Positions 26,232 through 34,713 of a stretch of DNA of 64,000 nucleotides are shown here, in pieces (positions within the stretch are counted from its first letter, which is position 1; every line of letters starts with the position of its first letter). Below the pieces are notes generated by a model. That model was not told the DNA's origin. It did not search any database and saw nothing but the letters and a program-made list of their open reading frames with translations. Origin of the DNA: Marinoscillum pacificum (GTDB lineage Bacteria > Bacteroidota > Bacteroidia > Cytophagales > Cyclobacteriaceae); the NCBI RefSeq assembly GCF_024714495.1, contig NZ_JAMZMJ010000008.1:62001-126000 (forward strand), in the 5' to 3' direction. The position numbers and the translations under genes were made by a program.

Positions 26232-26479
26232 GAGAACAAGGTAGTTCTAATTTTGGCCGAACAGGTCCGTTTAGTCATTCTTTTATACAAGATTTGTTTA
26301 TAGTTAACAATGACTTATTTGCATTTGGTTCGGCTTATTTTTAGAGTATGTAATTGCATGCTATTTGTTCATCCAAAATAGATACAAGTATCTTTTAAAA
26401 AGATGTAACGAATCAGGATCCTGGTAGAGCGAGCTTTGTTGTCAGAAAACAATCGCACGTGATCAACTAAAACGATAAG

Positions 26480-27586
26480 ATGAGTAATACTGCACCAATA
26501 ACGTTTAATCCTGACAGACGAGACTTCACCACCACCATGAACAAACGGGTTAATGCCTATTTTAAGGACCGTCAACTTGGTCGTCATGCCAATACTGAAA
26601 TGGTGATTAAGTCGATGGTGATGTTGGCCCTATATTTTGGGCCTTTGGCGTTTATCCTGACTGGGGTGATTACGGGAGTATTTACTACTCTCGCTTTGGT
26701 AGTGGTGATGGGATTTGGCCTGGCAGGTATCGGCTTATCTGTTATGCATGATGGGAATCATGGTGCTTATTCTAGCAAACGATGGATCAATACTTTAATT
26801 GGCTATTCACTGAACCTTATTGGAGCTAATTCCTTCAACTGGAAAATACAACACAATGTGCTGCACCATACACATACCAATATCTATGGAGTCGATGAAG
26901 ACGTCAGTTCACATGGTATTTTGAGGTTTACGCCTCATTCCGAGTGGAGATGGTTTCATAAATATCAGTTTGTGTATGCGTGGTTTTTGTATGGATTAAT
27001 GACCCTTTCCTGGATGTTTTACAAAGACTTTCACCAGCTTTATTTGTATCATCACCAAGGGCTGATCAAAGGCCGTACGAACCCAAAACGAGAATGGGTC
27101 ATCCTGATATCGACCAAAATCATTTATCTCAGCTATATTTTGCTGCTTCCAATACTGCTGACACCCTGGAGCTGGTGGCAGGTATTGCTGGGAATTGTCA
27201 TCATGCATTACATCACCGGATTCCTGTTAGCCATTGTCTTTCAGCCTGCACACGTCATTATGGGGTCGGAATTTCCAACACCTGACAATCAGGGCAGCCC
27301 ACGAGATATTCGGGCAATACACCAGTTGCGAACTACCACCAACTTTGCGAATAAAAGTCGGTGGTTTACCTGGATGGTAGGTGGATTAAACTTTCAGATA
27401 GAACATCACTTGTATCCATCCATTTGTCACGTTCATTATCGAAAGATCGCGCCGATCGTACAAGCCACGGCTCATGATTTCAATTTACCTTACAAAACTG
27501 TTCCTTCTTTTCTTAGGGCTTTGAAAGGGCATACGCAACTCCTTAAGCAATTAGGCAAACGTACTAAACTAACTTCCCAGACATGA
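26480..27586 (+). CDS. Membrane fatty-acid desaturase (acyl-lipid/acyl-CoA, front-end type)
   Basis: This is a 368-residue inner-membrane di-iron enzyme. Three histidine boxes are present: HDGNH (residues 90-94), HNVLHHTHTN (125-134) and QIEHHLYPSICH (about 307-318). The Q in the third box (QxxHH) is typical of front-end (Delta5/Delta6-type) desaturases. There is no fused cytochrome b5. Its stop overlaps the ATG of the pyrophosphatase gene (ATGA at 27583-27586), a coupled pair. A paralogue lies at 44671. Likely role: increase membrane fluidity under cold or stress. Confidence 0.9.
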   Translation: MSNTAPITFNPDRRDFTTTMNKRVNAYFKDRQLGRHANTEMVIKSMVMLALYFGPLAFILTGVITGVFTTLALVVVMGFGLAGIGLSVMHDGNHGAYSSKRWINTLIGYSLNLIGANSFNWKIQHNVLHHTHTNIYGVDEDVSSHGILRFTPHSEWRWFHKYQFVYAWFLYGLMTLSWMFYKDFHQLYLYHHQGLIKGRTNPKREWVILISTKIIYLSYILLLPILLTPWSWWQVLLGIVIMHYITGFLLAIVFQPAHVIMGSEFPTPDNQGSPRDIRAIHQLRTTTNFANKSRWFTWMVGGLNFQIEHHLYPSICHVHYRKIAPIVQATAHDFNLPYKTVPSFLRALKGHTQLLKQLGKRTKLTSQT

Positions 27587-28125
27587 ACAATCCCTGGCAT
27601 GAAGTTTCCTATGGGAATCAATCACCTGAGATCGTCAACGCCATTATCGAAATCGCCAAAGGGAGCAAAGGTAAATTTGAGATGGATAAGAAAACCGGTC
27701 TTCTCAAGTTGGATCGGGTTTTATTCTCTGCTGTTCACTATCCAGCCAATTATGGATTCATACCTCAGACCTATTGCGAAGATGGTGATGCATTGGACAT
27801 TTTAGTACTTACCTCCGTGGAGTTGCCACCATTATGCCTGATCGAAGCAAGAGTCATCGGCGTAATGCGTATGCATGATCAGGGACTTGCGGATGATAAA
27901 ATCATTGGGATTGCTCTTCATGACATTGGGTTTGAACACATCAAACAGCTGGAAGATTTACCACCACATACGATGATGGAGGTACGTCGTTTTTTTGAAG
28001 ATTATAAGAAGTTGGAAAAGAAGGAAGTGTTAGTGAAAACGATATTGGGCAAAACCCAGGCTTATGAAATTGTGGAGGAAGGCATTAAACACTACAAGGA
28101 AAACTATGAGCATTTAATACAATAG
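27583..28125 (+). CDS. ppa: Inorganic pyrophosphatase, soluble family I
   Basis: This is a 180-residue cytoplasmic enzyme that hydrolyses pyrophosphate to phosphate. The metal-binding signature appears as EDGDALDILVL near residue 65 (family pattern D-x-D-P-x-D, with Ala for Pro). A YPANYGFIPQTY segment precedes it and the KIIGIALHD block follows. The start overlaps the desaturase stop. Removing pyrophosphate released during fatty-acid activation would be a reason for the coupling, but this is inference. Confidence 0.92.
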   Translation: MNNPWHEVSYGNQSPEIVNAIIEIAKGSKGKFEMDKKTGLLKLDRVLFSAVHYPANYGFIPQTYCEDGDALDILVLTSVELPPLCLIEARVIGVMRMHDQGLADDKIIGIALHDIGFEHIKQLEDLPPHTMMEVRRFFEDYKKLEKKEVLVKTILGKTQAYEIVEEGIKHYKENYEHLIQ

Positions 28126-28348
28126 ACAATACCAGAACTTCCTGATAAACTACAAACAGTGTCATCCGATATCACATTTTATGTATCTGTAAGAAAGAGA
28201 CTTCTAACGAGACAATTGATTTTGAAATTTCCTATCATTAATATGGTTCAGAACTGGGTTCACACGCTCAATCTTGAAGATTTCTATCCATATATCAACA
28301 AGTGATTCTGGAGACTTATAGAAGTAAAAGTCATTTTGTCTAGAGTTT

Positions 28349-29248
28349 TTACATCGTGTAAAATGATTGTGGGGAGGAAGAATCCTCGTTTTCAATGTTC
28401 TGATTGAGGAGATCCAAAATATCTTTCTCAATATTTTCAGCAATCTTGGTCATTGGAGTGTCTGTGGGTATGTTTTCAAAAGGATCCTGCATTCTAAAGG
28501 CCGCTTTCTCCAAGAAAAAAAACACTGTAGACACAATCACCAAAATAAAAAACTCTAGTGCAAAGTGTTGTAATTTGAAGGCCACCGACAGGGACAAGAA
28601 TATCACAAACAAATAGATAGAAGTATGTAGTCCATATCGGTATATCGGTGGGAATACCGTGTTTTTGATGCGCTCACATTTACCCATTGATTCTGTAAGC
28701 CTGGTAATCGTTTCCTCTATTTTAATTTGAGAAAATTTATCAAGCTCTCCATCATCGTGCAATTGTTTGACAGCATGTGATTGAATTGAAAGAATACCTA
28801 ATGGAACATTGTGATATTTCTTAATGAATTCATAGTCTTTCACTTGCATCTTTTTCTTAATCAGTTCAGTAACGCTTTGTTTTCTTAAGACCATCCCTAA
28901 ACAATAATTCCATGTTATTTGGCGCTTAGCGATACTTTCAATCTCAGGATGAACATCCCTCACGTACATTTGCAACTGCAATATCAGCGTTCTTGAATCA
29001 TTGACAATACTCCCCCATATTTTTCTTGCCTCCCACCATCTATCATACGATTGATTGATCATGTAAGACAACAAAATGGATATCGCAACTCCTAATGTAC
29101 TGGATATGCTGATTGGAATATCAGACAGAAATGAACGAAAATAAATCGGAAGTATTCCTGTAATACATGCAATCAGTACCACATAGAACAAGGGTATTTT
29201 AAGTTCATTGAATAGATATAAAATCGGGATTTTACTTTTGACAATCAT
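28349..29248 (-). CDS. Bestrophin-family (UPF0187) membrane protein
   Basis: This is a 299-residue protein with four hydrophobic helices (about residues 22-45, 48-65, 210-232 and 235-255). The bestrophin signature SYMINQSYDRWWEARKIWGSIVNDSR (residues 60-85) is present, with ENIPTDTPMTKIAENIE near the C-terminus. Bacterial bestrophins form pentameric ion channels; KpBest passes sodium, others anions. It is transcribed towards the ppa gene and stands alone. Confidence 0.9.
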   Translation of the reverse strand: MIVKSKIPILYLFNELKIPLFYVVLIACITGILPIYFRSFLSDIPISISSTLGVAISILLSYMINQSYDRWWEARKIWGSIVNDSRTLILQLQMYVRDVHPEIESIAKRQITWNYCLGMVLRKQSVTELIKKKMQVKDYEFIKKYHNVPLGILSIQSHAVKQLHDDGELDKFSQIKIEETITRLTESMGKCERIKNTVFPPIYRYGLHTSIYLFVIFLSLSVAFKLQHFALEFFILVIVSTVFFFLEKAAFRMQDPFENIPTDTPMTKIAENIEKDILDLLNQNIENEDSSSPQSFYTM

Positions 29249-29764
29249 AACAGAGATTTTTTAAATTGTATAATGATATTCAATGAACTTCTTTTGATAA
29301 ATGAGATGCTACTGGTTTTCTGATACAAGCCAGGTCAACATGATCGTATTCGCGCTAAAGCTAATCCTAGGGTTTGTAAGCGAGAGAAGTAAATTTCCTG
29401 GGCCACTTTTGGATTCTATAAACTCGACCCAAGTGAAGATGGTCTATCACCTATTTGTTCTGAACGAAAACACAAAAGGTAAACGTTGTAAATGCTTTAC
29501 ACCTAAAGTCACCGATCTGGATATTACAAAAGACCTTATAATAAATGACAAGAACTATTTATAGAGGTGTTTTTTCTGGCTGGGGGATCCAAGTTAATCT
29601 TGGAAAGTACTTTTATCTCGATTAACCTTACCGTGTTCCCTCCATTAAACCTATTCTTTCTTTTTTTGCTTCTTTTTTCCATCAATAGCTCAAACTTTCT
29701 CAAACCAGACACCTGCAAAATCAAATCTATAAATATTGCAAACAGAACCTTAAAATGTTTGCTA
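29249..29764. other. Intergenic stretch at the left edge of an accessory island
   Basis: About 515 bases separate the bestrophin gene from the first island gene. A plus-strand frame of 87 codons (29301-29564) has no recognisable family and is not called. The excisionase-like frame is open upstream of its ATG, but that extension lacks protein-like composition. No tRNA or clear attachment repeat was found. Confidence 0.4.
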
Positions 29765-30079
29765 ATGGAAAATCCTTTTGACGAAATCAACCAACGATTG
29801 GTAAAGATCGAGAACCTCATTCTCGCGAATAACAAAACTAATTCTACCTCCTCAATTCCTGAAACAGAACCTTTCATTGATGTCAAAGAGGCCTCTGAGT
29901 TTCTAGGTGAAGCTATTCCCACTATTTATGGGCGAACGTCCCGACTTGATATCCCATTCTATAAGCGAGGCAAGAAGCTTTATTTCAAAAAATCGGAATT
30001 AACAGAATGGGTTGAGGAAGGAAAAAGCAAGACAAAGGATGCCCTGAGGCAAGAACTAAAGATTGTATCTCGTAAATGA
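29765..30079 (+). CDS. Helix-turn-helix, excisionase/MerR-like DNA-binding protein
   Basis: This is a 104-residue protein from the ATG at 29765 (MENPFDEINQRL). A short N-terminal helix is followed by a winged helix-turn-helix of the excisionase family (about residues 38-85: FIDVKEASEFLGEAIPTIYGRTSRLDIPFYKRGKKLYFKKSEL), with the typical ending WVEEGKSK. Such proteins bend DNA during excision or act as small regulators in mobile elements. Its 5' end recurs as a relic after tRNA-Asn at 13.5 kb. Confidence 0.78.
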   Translation: MENPFDEINQRLVKIENLILANNKTNSTSSIPETEPFIDVKEASEFLGEAIPTIYGRTSRLDIPFYKRGKKLYFKKSELTEWVEEGKSKTKDALRQELKIVSRK

Positions 30080-30306
30080 GTTTATATCTATATGAATCCT
30101 GAAGCTGGGAACACTAGGATTATTTGGAGTCATTTACAGCTAAATGAAAGATAGAGTCCCAAACCCCACCAGAAAACTTACCAAGGTTACCAAATGATTA
30201 TGTTTCAACCTTTTTGAAACTCATTAAACACCAAATAGAACAGATAAAAATAGCTGGTTGAAAACTGCTACTTCATTTCTTAATCTTACCAAAAACACTT
30301 ACCACA

Positions 30307-30504
30307 ATGGAAGAATTCATAGCTACTCCAATGAGCCTCTCAGAGCTTGCAACTGCATATGACGTAAGCACCAAGATCATGAACAAATGGCTTGATCCTC
30401 ACCGAAAAGAAATAGGTAAGCGCATAGGACTTCTATATACGCCTAAGCAGGTCCACAAAATTTATGAATGTCTTGGATACCCTCCTTACCTGGACATCAA
30501 ATGA
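30307..30504 (+). CDS. Small helix-turn-helix-like protein
   Basis: This is a 65-residue protein. SLSELATAYDVSTKIMNKWLDPHRKEIGKR reads like a helix-turn-helix of the terminase-small-subunit or transposon type, followed by a second helix. The stop overlaps the ATG of the next gene (ATGA at 30501-30504), so both are translated together. Likely a regulator or DNA-packaging-type protein of the island; not proven. Confidence 0.55.
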   Translation: MEEFIATPMSLSELATAYDVSTKIMNKWLDPHRKEIGKRIGLLYTPKQVHKIYECLGYPPYLDIK

Positions 30505-31004
30505 AGAAATTTCAACAGGTTACCGAACGCTTCGAAAAAGCTGTAACAAAGCTCCAGGAAAACCTGCAATACCTGGCAGATCAAGATAAGGTCAGCGACC
30601 GATTCCTGAATATCCAAAACAAGATCATCAAGACCCTTATTGATTACCAACATGAGGTGATGAGGACTTTGAAGGCGTATGATCAACTGGCCGTAAAACT
30701 TTCACTAAAGGGATCAGCAGATTATCAACAATTACTGAATGACAAACAGAGTCTGGAGGCGATCTGTATCATTCATGGCATCATAGATTTTACTTCATGG
30801 ATGAACAAGGGCAAATCTTACCTCATACAAGAGGCTATTTATCACTATCAGCATAGCGAAGTACAGTTCTCACATTCTATCATGGAGATGATCAGGAATA
30901 TGGATCCGCATGATCGCGAGCAGCTCTGGAGCCTCTTCAACAAACAAGCTCACCTACGCTGGGAAAAAGCACTATCTGAAATGAAAATGAAGACCTATGC
31001 TTGA
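30501..31004 (+). CDS. Helical protein of unknown function (island)
   Basis: This is a 167-residue, almost entirely helical protein from the ATG at 30501 (MKKFQQVTERF), coupled to the preceding stop. Charged heptads cover residues 1-75 (VTERFEKAVTKLQENLQYL), then a less charged C-terminal helix bundle ending WEKALSEMKMKTYA. Its stop overlaps the start of the VapE-like gene by 8 bases, placing it in the replication module of the island. No family is recognised. Confidence 0.6.
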   Translation: MKKFQQVTERFEKAVTKLQENLQYLADQDKVSDRFLNIQNKIIKTLIDYQHEVMRTLKAYDQLAVKLSLKGSADYQQLLNDKQSLEAICIIHGIIDFTSWMNKGKSYLIQEAIYHYQHSEVQFSHSIMEMIRNMDPHDREQLWSLFNKQAHLRWEKALSEMKMKTYA

Positions 31005-32250
31005 ACATCAGGAAATCAATAAGCAATCCAGCGAAAAAAAGAAAAAACACCACATTCTGGAAGTAAAGGATTATCTGGATCTCAAGTATGAGTTCAGAAG
31101 AAATGATCTTACACTGGAGGTGGAATATCGCCCAGTGGATGAAGAACGCTTTCAGGTACTAGATGAAGCCCGGATAAATTCCATTTGGATTGAACTTCAA
31201 GTAGATGGTTTCAAAGTGTCGGATGCTGTTCTTATCAAGATATTGAACTCTCACCTGGTAAGCAATCACCATCCTTTAAAGGCTTACTTTGAAACACTAC
31301 CAGATCATGATGGGGTTGATCACATTACAAAATTGGCCGAAAGTGTGCAGATCGATGAAGCTTCAGTTGAGAAGGTGCAGCTGCAGCAGCTCTGGAAACC
31401 TTACCTCCAAAAATGGTTAGTGGGAAGTGTCGCCACTGTTTTAGGACAAGGAACTAACCAACTCTGTCTGATTCTAGCAGGTGGCCAAGGAATCGGAAAA
31501 ACTACCTGGTTAAATAGATTATGTCCAAAAGGACTGGAGGACTTTCTCGTCTGCTCCCATATTAATCCATCACTGACCGATAACAACACCGCCAATTACC
31601 TGGCTGAGAAGTGGTTTGTTAATATTGACGACCAGCTGGAGACCATCTTTGGCAAAGACTTTAACAGCATGAAAGCCATTATTACGGCTCCCTTTGTAAC
31701 CAATCGGAAAACCTGGCATAAGTTTAGCCGGAAGCGTGATCGGGTTTGCAGTTTCATGGGGAGTGTGAACAACACCCAATTCCTTACAGACAATGAAAAT
31801 AGGCGGTATTTGGTTTTTAAGGTCAATGGAATTCACTTCGATCACCAAGTGAACATGACCAAAGTATGGGCTCAGGCAATGCATCTATTAAAACAAGGCT
31901 TTCCATATTGGTTCCAGCAGGAAGAGATGCGGATACTCAATGTAATGAACAACCTTTTCCGGCAAAGCTCTCCTGAAGAAGACTGGTTGATACGCTTGTA
32001 TGAGCCCACTACACCAGACAATCCTCTAGCCACCTTCCTGATGCCCTCCGAAATTCTTAGCAAACTCAATGCCTTCTCTAATATGAAGCTCTCAATCCGG
32101 AAGCTGAATATGGCTATGGAAAAACTAGGGTTTAACAACAAAGTATCCAAGAGGATTCATGGTCAGCCCAGGTACGTCCATCCTGTAATCGAGCATCTCT
32201 CTAACTCTGAAATGCAATACCAGCACAGTATTCGCAACGGAGACTCGTAG
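30997..32250 (+). CDS. VapE-like P-loop ATPase (phage/plasmid helicase-primase type)
   Basis: This is a 417-residue protein. A Walker A motif GGQGIGKTTW lies at about residues 162-171, then KWFVNIDDQLETIF (Walker B-like, about 205-218). RDRVCSFMGSVNNTQFLTDNENRRYLVFKV (sensor region and Arg finger, about 245-275) follows. This order is that of the virulence-associated E family, related to superfamily 3 helicases, which replicate integrative elements and satellites. No primase active site is visible in the N-terminal 150 residues, so it may rely on a host primase. It overlaps the preceding gene and ends a four-gene unit. Confidence 0.85.
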   Translation: MLEHQEINKQSSEKKKKHHILEVKDYLDLKYEFRRNDLTLEVEYRPVDEERFQVLDEARINSIWIELQVDGFKVSDAVLIKILNSHLVSNHHPLKAYFETLPDHDGVDHITKLAESVQIDEASVEKVQLQQLWKPYLQKWLVGSVATVLGQGTNQLCLILAGGQGIGKTTWLNRLCPKGLEDFLVCSHINPSLTDNNTANYLAEKWFVNIDDQLETIFGKDFNSMKAIITAPFVTNRKTWHKFSRKRDRVCSFMGSVNNTQFLTDNENRRYLVFKVNGIHFDHQVNMTKVWAQAMHLLKQGFPYWFQQEEMRILNVMNNLFRQSSPEEDWLIRLYEPTTPDNPLATFLMPSEILSKLNAFSNMKLSIRKLNMAMEKLGFNNKVSKRIHGQPRYVHPVIEHLSNSEMQYQHSIRNGDS

Positions 32251-32716
32251 TTGTAAACTCCCCCACTTTACTACCTCTACTTCCTTTTTCTCATCAAAGT
32301 ACTCGAACCAGACATTTCCTGTAAGTGTCTGGTTACTGGTGTTTTACATGATAGGGACAGTGTAATTTGAAGACTCTACTATATTCTTTACTACTCAACT
32401 ACATTACACTTTATAAATCTGTAAATCAATTACTTAGACGTAGTAGCAAGTGTAGTAATACCGTAGTAAAAGTAGTTACTGTAGTAGCGTAGTAAGCATC
32501 GATCATAAAATATCAAACCATGAACCATCCATGGAGTATCCATGGGGATGGTATGGGGTTGACTTTAGGAATCTATAGCCCACTTTTCTCCGACATGGAG
32601 TTTGTTAACATTCACTTTTCACCAAGTTCTGCCAATAGTAGCCCGAACACTCCAAAAGCAGGAAGGCACATTTTCGGGTAGTGACATCTTGCCAGTGATA
32701 AAAATGCTTTTATATA
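32251..32716 (+). promoter_or_regulatory. Non-coding spacer with many GTAGTA-type repeats
   Basis: About 465 bases without a supportable gene lie between the VapE-like ATPase and the next cassette. From about 32383 to 32495 the trinucleotide pattern TAGTA/TACTA recurs more than ten times at irregular spacing. An inverted repeat (CCAGACA ... TGTCTGG, about 32310-32334) lies upstream. The position right after a replication-type ATPase fits an origin or a regulator-binding region. A further open frame at 32602-32826 overlaps the next gene and is not called. Confidence 0.4.
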
Positions 32717-33487
32717 ATGGCAAGACAGAAAGGTATAATGAAATTAGAAGGAACCATCGGGGATGTTTCCTTTTACAAGACCTCCGATGGCTACCTGGCC
32801 AGAGAAAAGGGAGGTGTGGACGCTGACAGGATCAAGAATGATCCAGCCTTTGCTCGTACTCGAGAGAACATCACAGAGTTTGGTAAGGCTGGAAGAGCAG
32901 GAAGGGTTCTGAGAACTGCTTTCAGACTCTTGCTGCAGAATGCAGCGGACAAGAAAGTCACCAGCCGATTAACTAAGGAAATGATCCGTGTAATCCAGGC
33001 TGACTCTACCAACGAACGTGGAAAACGAATAGTTACAGCGGGAAATCAACTACTGCTCAATGGCTTTGATTTTAACATCAATAGCAAATTAAGCGCTACG
33101 TTCTTTACTCCATATGTTCCAGCAATTGATCGAGCTGCAGGCACACTGAGCATCAATATCCCTGAGTTTGTTCCAGGCAATACCATTGTTGGTCCGCAAG
33201 GAGCCACGCATGTGAAAATTGTCTCTGCAGGAGCGGCGATCAATTATGAGGAGGAAACCTTTGAGGTAACTGTAACCAAATCCAATGATCTGGCTTTAGG
33301 ATCTCAGTTGGAGGAAGCTATTGAACTGAGCAATGCAGTTGCTGGGAATAATGCACTAAGTATGTATCTGGTTATGGGATTAGAGTTTACCCAATCTGTA
33401 AATGGAGAGATGTACCCATTGAAAAATGGTGGATTCAATCCACTTTCATTGGTGGCCATTGATCAGCCTGCATTAGAAGAAGGATAG
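32717..33487 (+). CDS. 256-residue island protein of unknown function (MARQKG type)
   Basis: The N-terminus is basic and distinctive (MARQKGIMKLEGTIGDVSFYK, then SDGYLAREKGGVD). A helical part follows (about residues 40-105, FGKAGRAGRVLRTAFRLLLQNAADK), and the rest is beta-rich (about 110-245). No signal peptide or membrane helix is present. I remember similar openings in other Bacteroidota proteins annotated only as hypothetical. It starts a tight five-gene cassette ending at 34694. A structural (shell or virion-like) or DNA-bound role is possible; no function can be assigned. Confidence 0.7.
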   Translation: MARQKGIMKLEGTIGDVSFYKTSDGYLAREKGGVDADRIKNDPAFARTRENITEFGKAGRAGRVLRTAFRLLLQNAADKKVTSRLTKEMIRVIQADSTNERGKRIVTAGNQLLLNGFDFNINSKLSATFFTPYVPAIDRAAGTLSINIPEFVPGNTIVGPQGATHVKIVSAGAAINYEEETFEVTVTKSNDLALGSQLEEAIELSNAVAGNNALSMYLVMGLEFTQSVNGEMYPLKNGGFNPLSLVAIDQPALEEG

Positions 33488-33495
33488 ACTAATTT

Positions 33496-33903
33496 ATGGA
33501 ATTAGTACTCACCCGTAAGTATTTCCCAAAAGGAACCAATGGCCGACTGACGTTTAATGGCAGCATTATTTGCTACACTATAGAACTTCCCTGGTGGAAT
33601 AATCAGCGAAATATATCCTGCATTCCAGAGGGCAGGTATCTAATTGCTAAGCGTCATACGGAAGAAAGAGGATTTCATTTGATCGTGAAAGATGTGCCAG
33701 GAAGAGATGGTATTTTATTTCATCCGGCCAATAATGCATTGAAAGAACTGGAAGGCTGCATAGCTCCAGTTAGCCTACTTACCGGACCAGGTCGTGGAGA
33801 TTCATCCAAGAAAGCCTGTGAAGTCTTGAATAGTCATGTATTCAGTGCCAAACACTTGCGGGAAGATGTATTTCTCAAAATTATCAGCGATGGAAAACAT
33901 TGA
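33496..33903 (+). CDS. DUF5675-like protein
   Basis: This is a 135-residue protein. The core IPEGRYLIAKRH ... VPGRDGILFHPANN ... EGCIAP follows the DUF5675 layout, with His76 and Cys88. The spacing of HxxN and GC resembles the HG/SxGC arrangement of L,D-transpeptidase-like (YkuD) enzymes, so a cell-wall or peptide-bond activity is conceivable. No signal peptide. It starts 8 bases after the preceding stop and overlaps the following gene, so it is co-translated with membrane proteins of the cassette. Confidence 0.7.
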   Translation: MELVLTRKYFPKGTNGRLTFNGSIICYTIELPWWNNQRNISCIPEGRYLIAKRHTEERGFHLIVKDVPGRDGILFHPANNALKELEGCIAPVSLLTGPGRGDSSKKACEVLNSHVFSAKHLREDVFLKIISDGKH

Positions 33904-34135
33904 ATTGACGATGCTTTTCGGAGGCGTGATGTCTCTACTACTTGGCGTAGTGGTTTACTTTCTTAAGCAGCTTTTGTCTGATTTTAAGAAGGTAGAGCAG
34001 GACCTGACACAGGTAAAGAATACGACAGAGATCATTCGAGCTGAATTTAAAGGCATGAATGACCTTTTGAATCAAAGGATCAACTTTCTGGAAAAACGGG
34101 TTGATCGGCTGGAAAATCAAACTTTTAATGATTAA
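33890..34135 (+). CDS. Small single-helix membrane protein with coiled coil
   Basis: This is an 81-residue protein from the ATG at 33890 (MENIELTM), 14 bases inside the end of the DUF5675 gene. A longer start at 33836 is unlikely. One membrane helix (about residues 6-28, LFGGVMSLLLGVVVYFL) is followed by a coiled coil (about 30-78, ending NFLEKRVDRLENQ). The shape is that of phage holin/spanin-like or tail-anchoring proteins. No family is recognised. Confidence 0.6.
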   Translation: MENIELTMLFGGVMSLLLGVVVYFLKQLLSDFKKVEQDLTQVKNTTEIIRAEFKGMNDLLNQRINFLEKRVDRLENQTFND

Positions 34136-34137
34136 AA

Positions 34138-34410
34138 ATGACAAAGTCTGTTAACGATCTGAATTTGGTAGAGCGTGCAAAGGCGCCTACACCCAAATTT
34201 TTCAGGGTACTCCGAAATGTCGGATTGACCCTTGCTGCTGTCAGTGGAGCCGTTCTCGCAGCTCCAGTGACACTACCCGCAGCTCTAATAACTGCAGCTA
34301 CCTATATAGGCGTTGCTGGAGGAGTGCTCACAGCTGTGAGTCAAGTAACTGTGGATGAAGAAGAGTTTGCTCTTCAGGAAGCCGCAGGAAAATCGATTTT
34401 TAAATCTTAA
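34138..34410 (+). CDS. Small two-helix membrane protein, holin-like
   Basis: This is a 90-residue protein with a soluble start (VNDLNLVERAKAPTPKFF). Two alanine/glycine/valine-rich helices follow (about residues 28-46 and 50-68, separated by a turn), with an acidic C-terminus (VDEEEFALQEAAGKS). Size and topology fit class II holins. It begins 2 bases after the preceding stop. Pore function is inferred from shape and neighbours only. Confidence 0.6.
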   Translation: MTKSVNDLNLVERAKAPTPKFFRVLRNVGLTLAAVSGAVLAAPVTLPAALITAATYIGVAGGVLTAVSQVTVDEEEFALQEAAGKSIFKS

Positions 34411-34421
34411 CTATAATAACT

Positions 34422-34694
34422 ATGAAGAATTTTTTAGTATGCTATGACTTGTTTGGGAATAAGAACTACGAAAAATTAAATCACCGAATAGAGCAATACC
34501 CGGTCGCTCAAAAAGTGATGAATACAACTTTCCTCATCAAAACAGAGGAAGATGAGGAAGCATCCAATGTATTGGAGAACCTAAGACAATGCGTGGAAGC
34601 TGACGACAGGATCCTGGTGATTCAGGTAAAAGGAGATTCTGCTCAGTTCAATTCACTAACTAGTGATTCCGGATTGAGCGTATTGATTAAGTGA
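34422..34694 (+). CDS. Cas2/SinR-like small protein
   Basis: This is a 90-residue protein. It begins MKNFLVCYDLFGNKNYEKL and continues TTFLIKTEEDEEASNVLENL and DDRILVIQVKGDSAQF. This matches the ferredoxin-like pattern of the 'SinR family' small proteins related to Cas2/VapD: a YDL start, a helix, an edge strand with T-x-F-L-I-K-T, and a DD-x-hhh-hh end. No CRISPR array or cas1 is present. It is the last gene of the cassette, and a strong terminator follows. Nuclease activity is uncertain. Confidence 0.65.
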   Translation: MKNFLVCYDLFGNKNYEKLNHRIEQYPVAQKVMNTTFLIKTEEDEEASNVLENLRQCVEADDRILVIQVKGDSAQFNSLTSDSGLSVLIK

Positions 34695-34713
34695 GCCATA
34701 TTTTTTTTGTTTA

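Noticed and set aside
28204-28443. Minus-strand frame overlapping the end of the bestrophin gene
   Set aside because: It overlaps the bestrophin C-terminus out of frame by nearly 100 bases and has no family match.
29301-29564. Plus-strand 87-codon frame left of the island
   Set aside because: No recognisable family, no start signal and no coupling with neighbours; kept only as intergenic DNA.
32602-32826. Plus-strand frame overlapping the start of the 256-residue island protein
   Set aside because: It overlaps the real gene out of frame for 110 bases and has no protein-like features; the neighbouring gene has a conserved-looking start.
34422-34694. CRISPR-Cas adaptation module, because of the Cas2-like protein
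   Set aside because: No cas1, no effector genes and no repeat-spacer array anywhere in the window.
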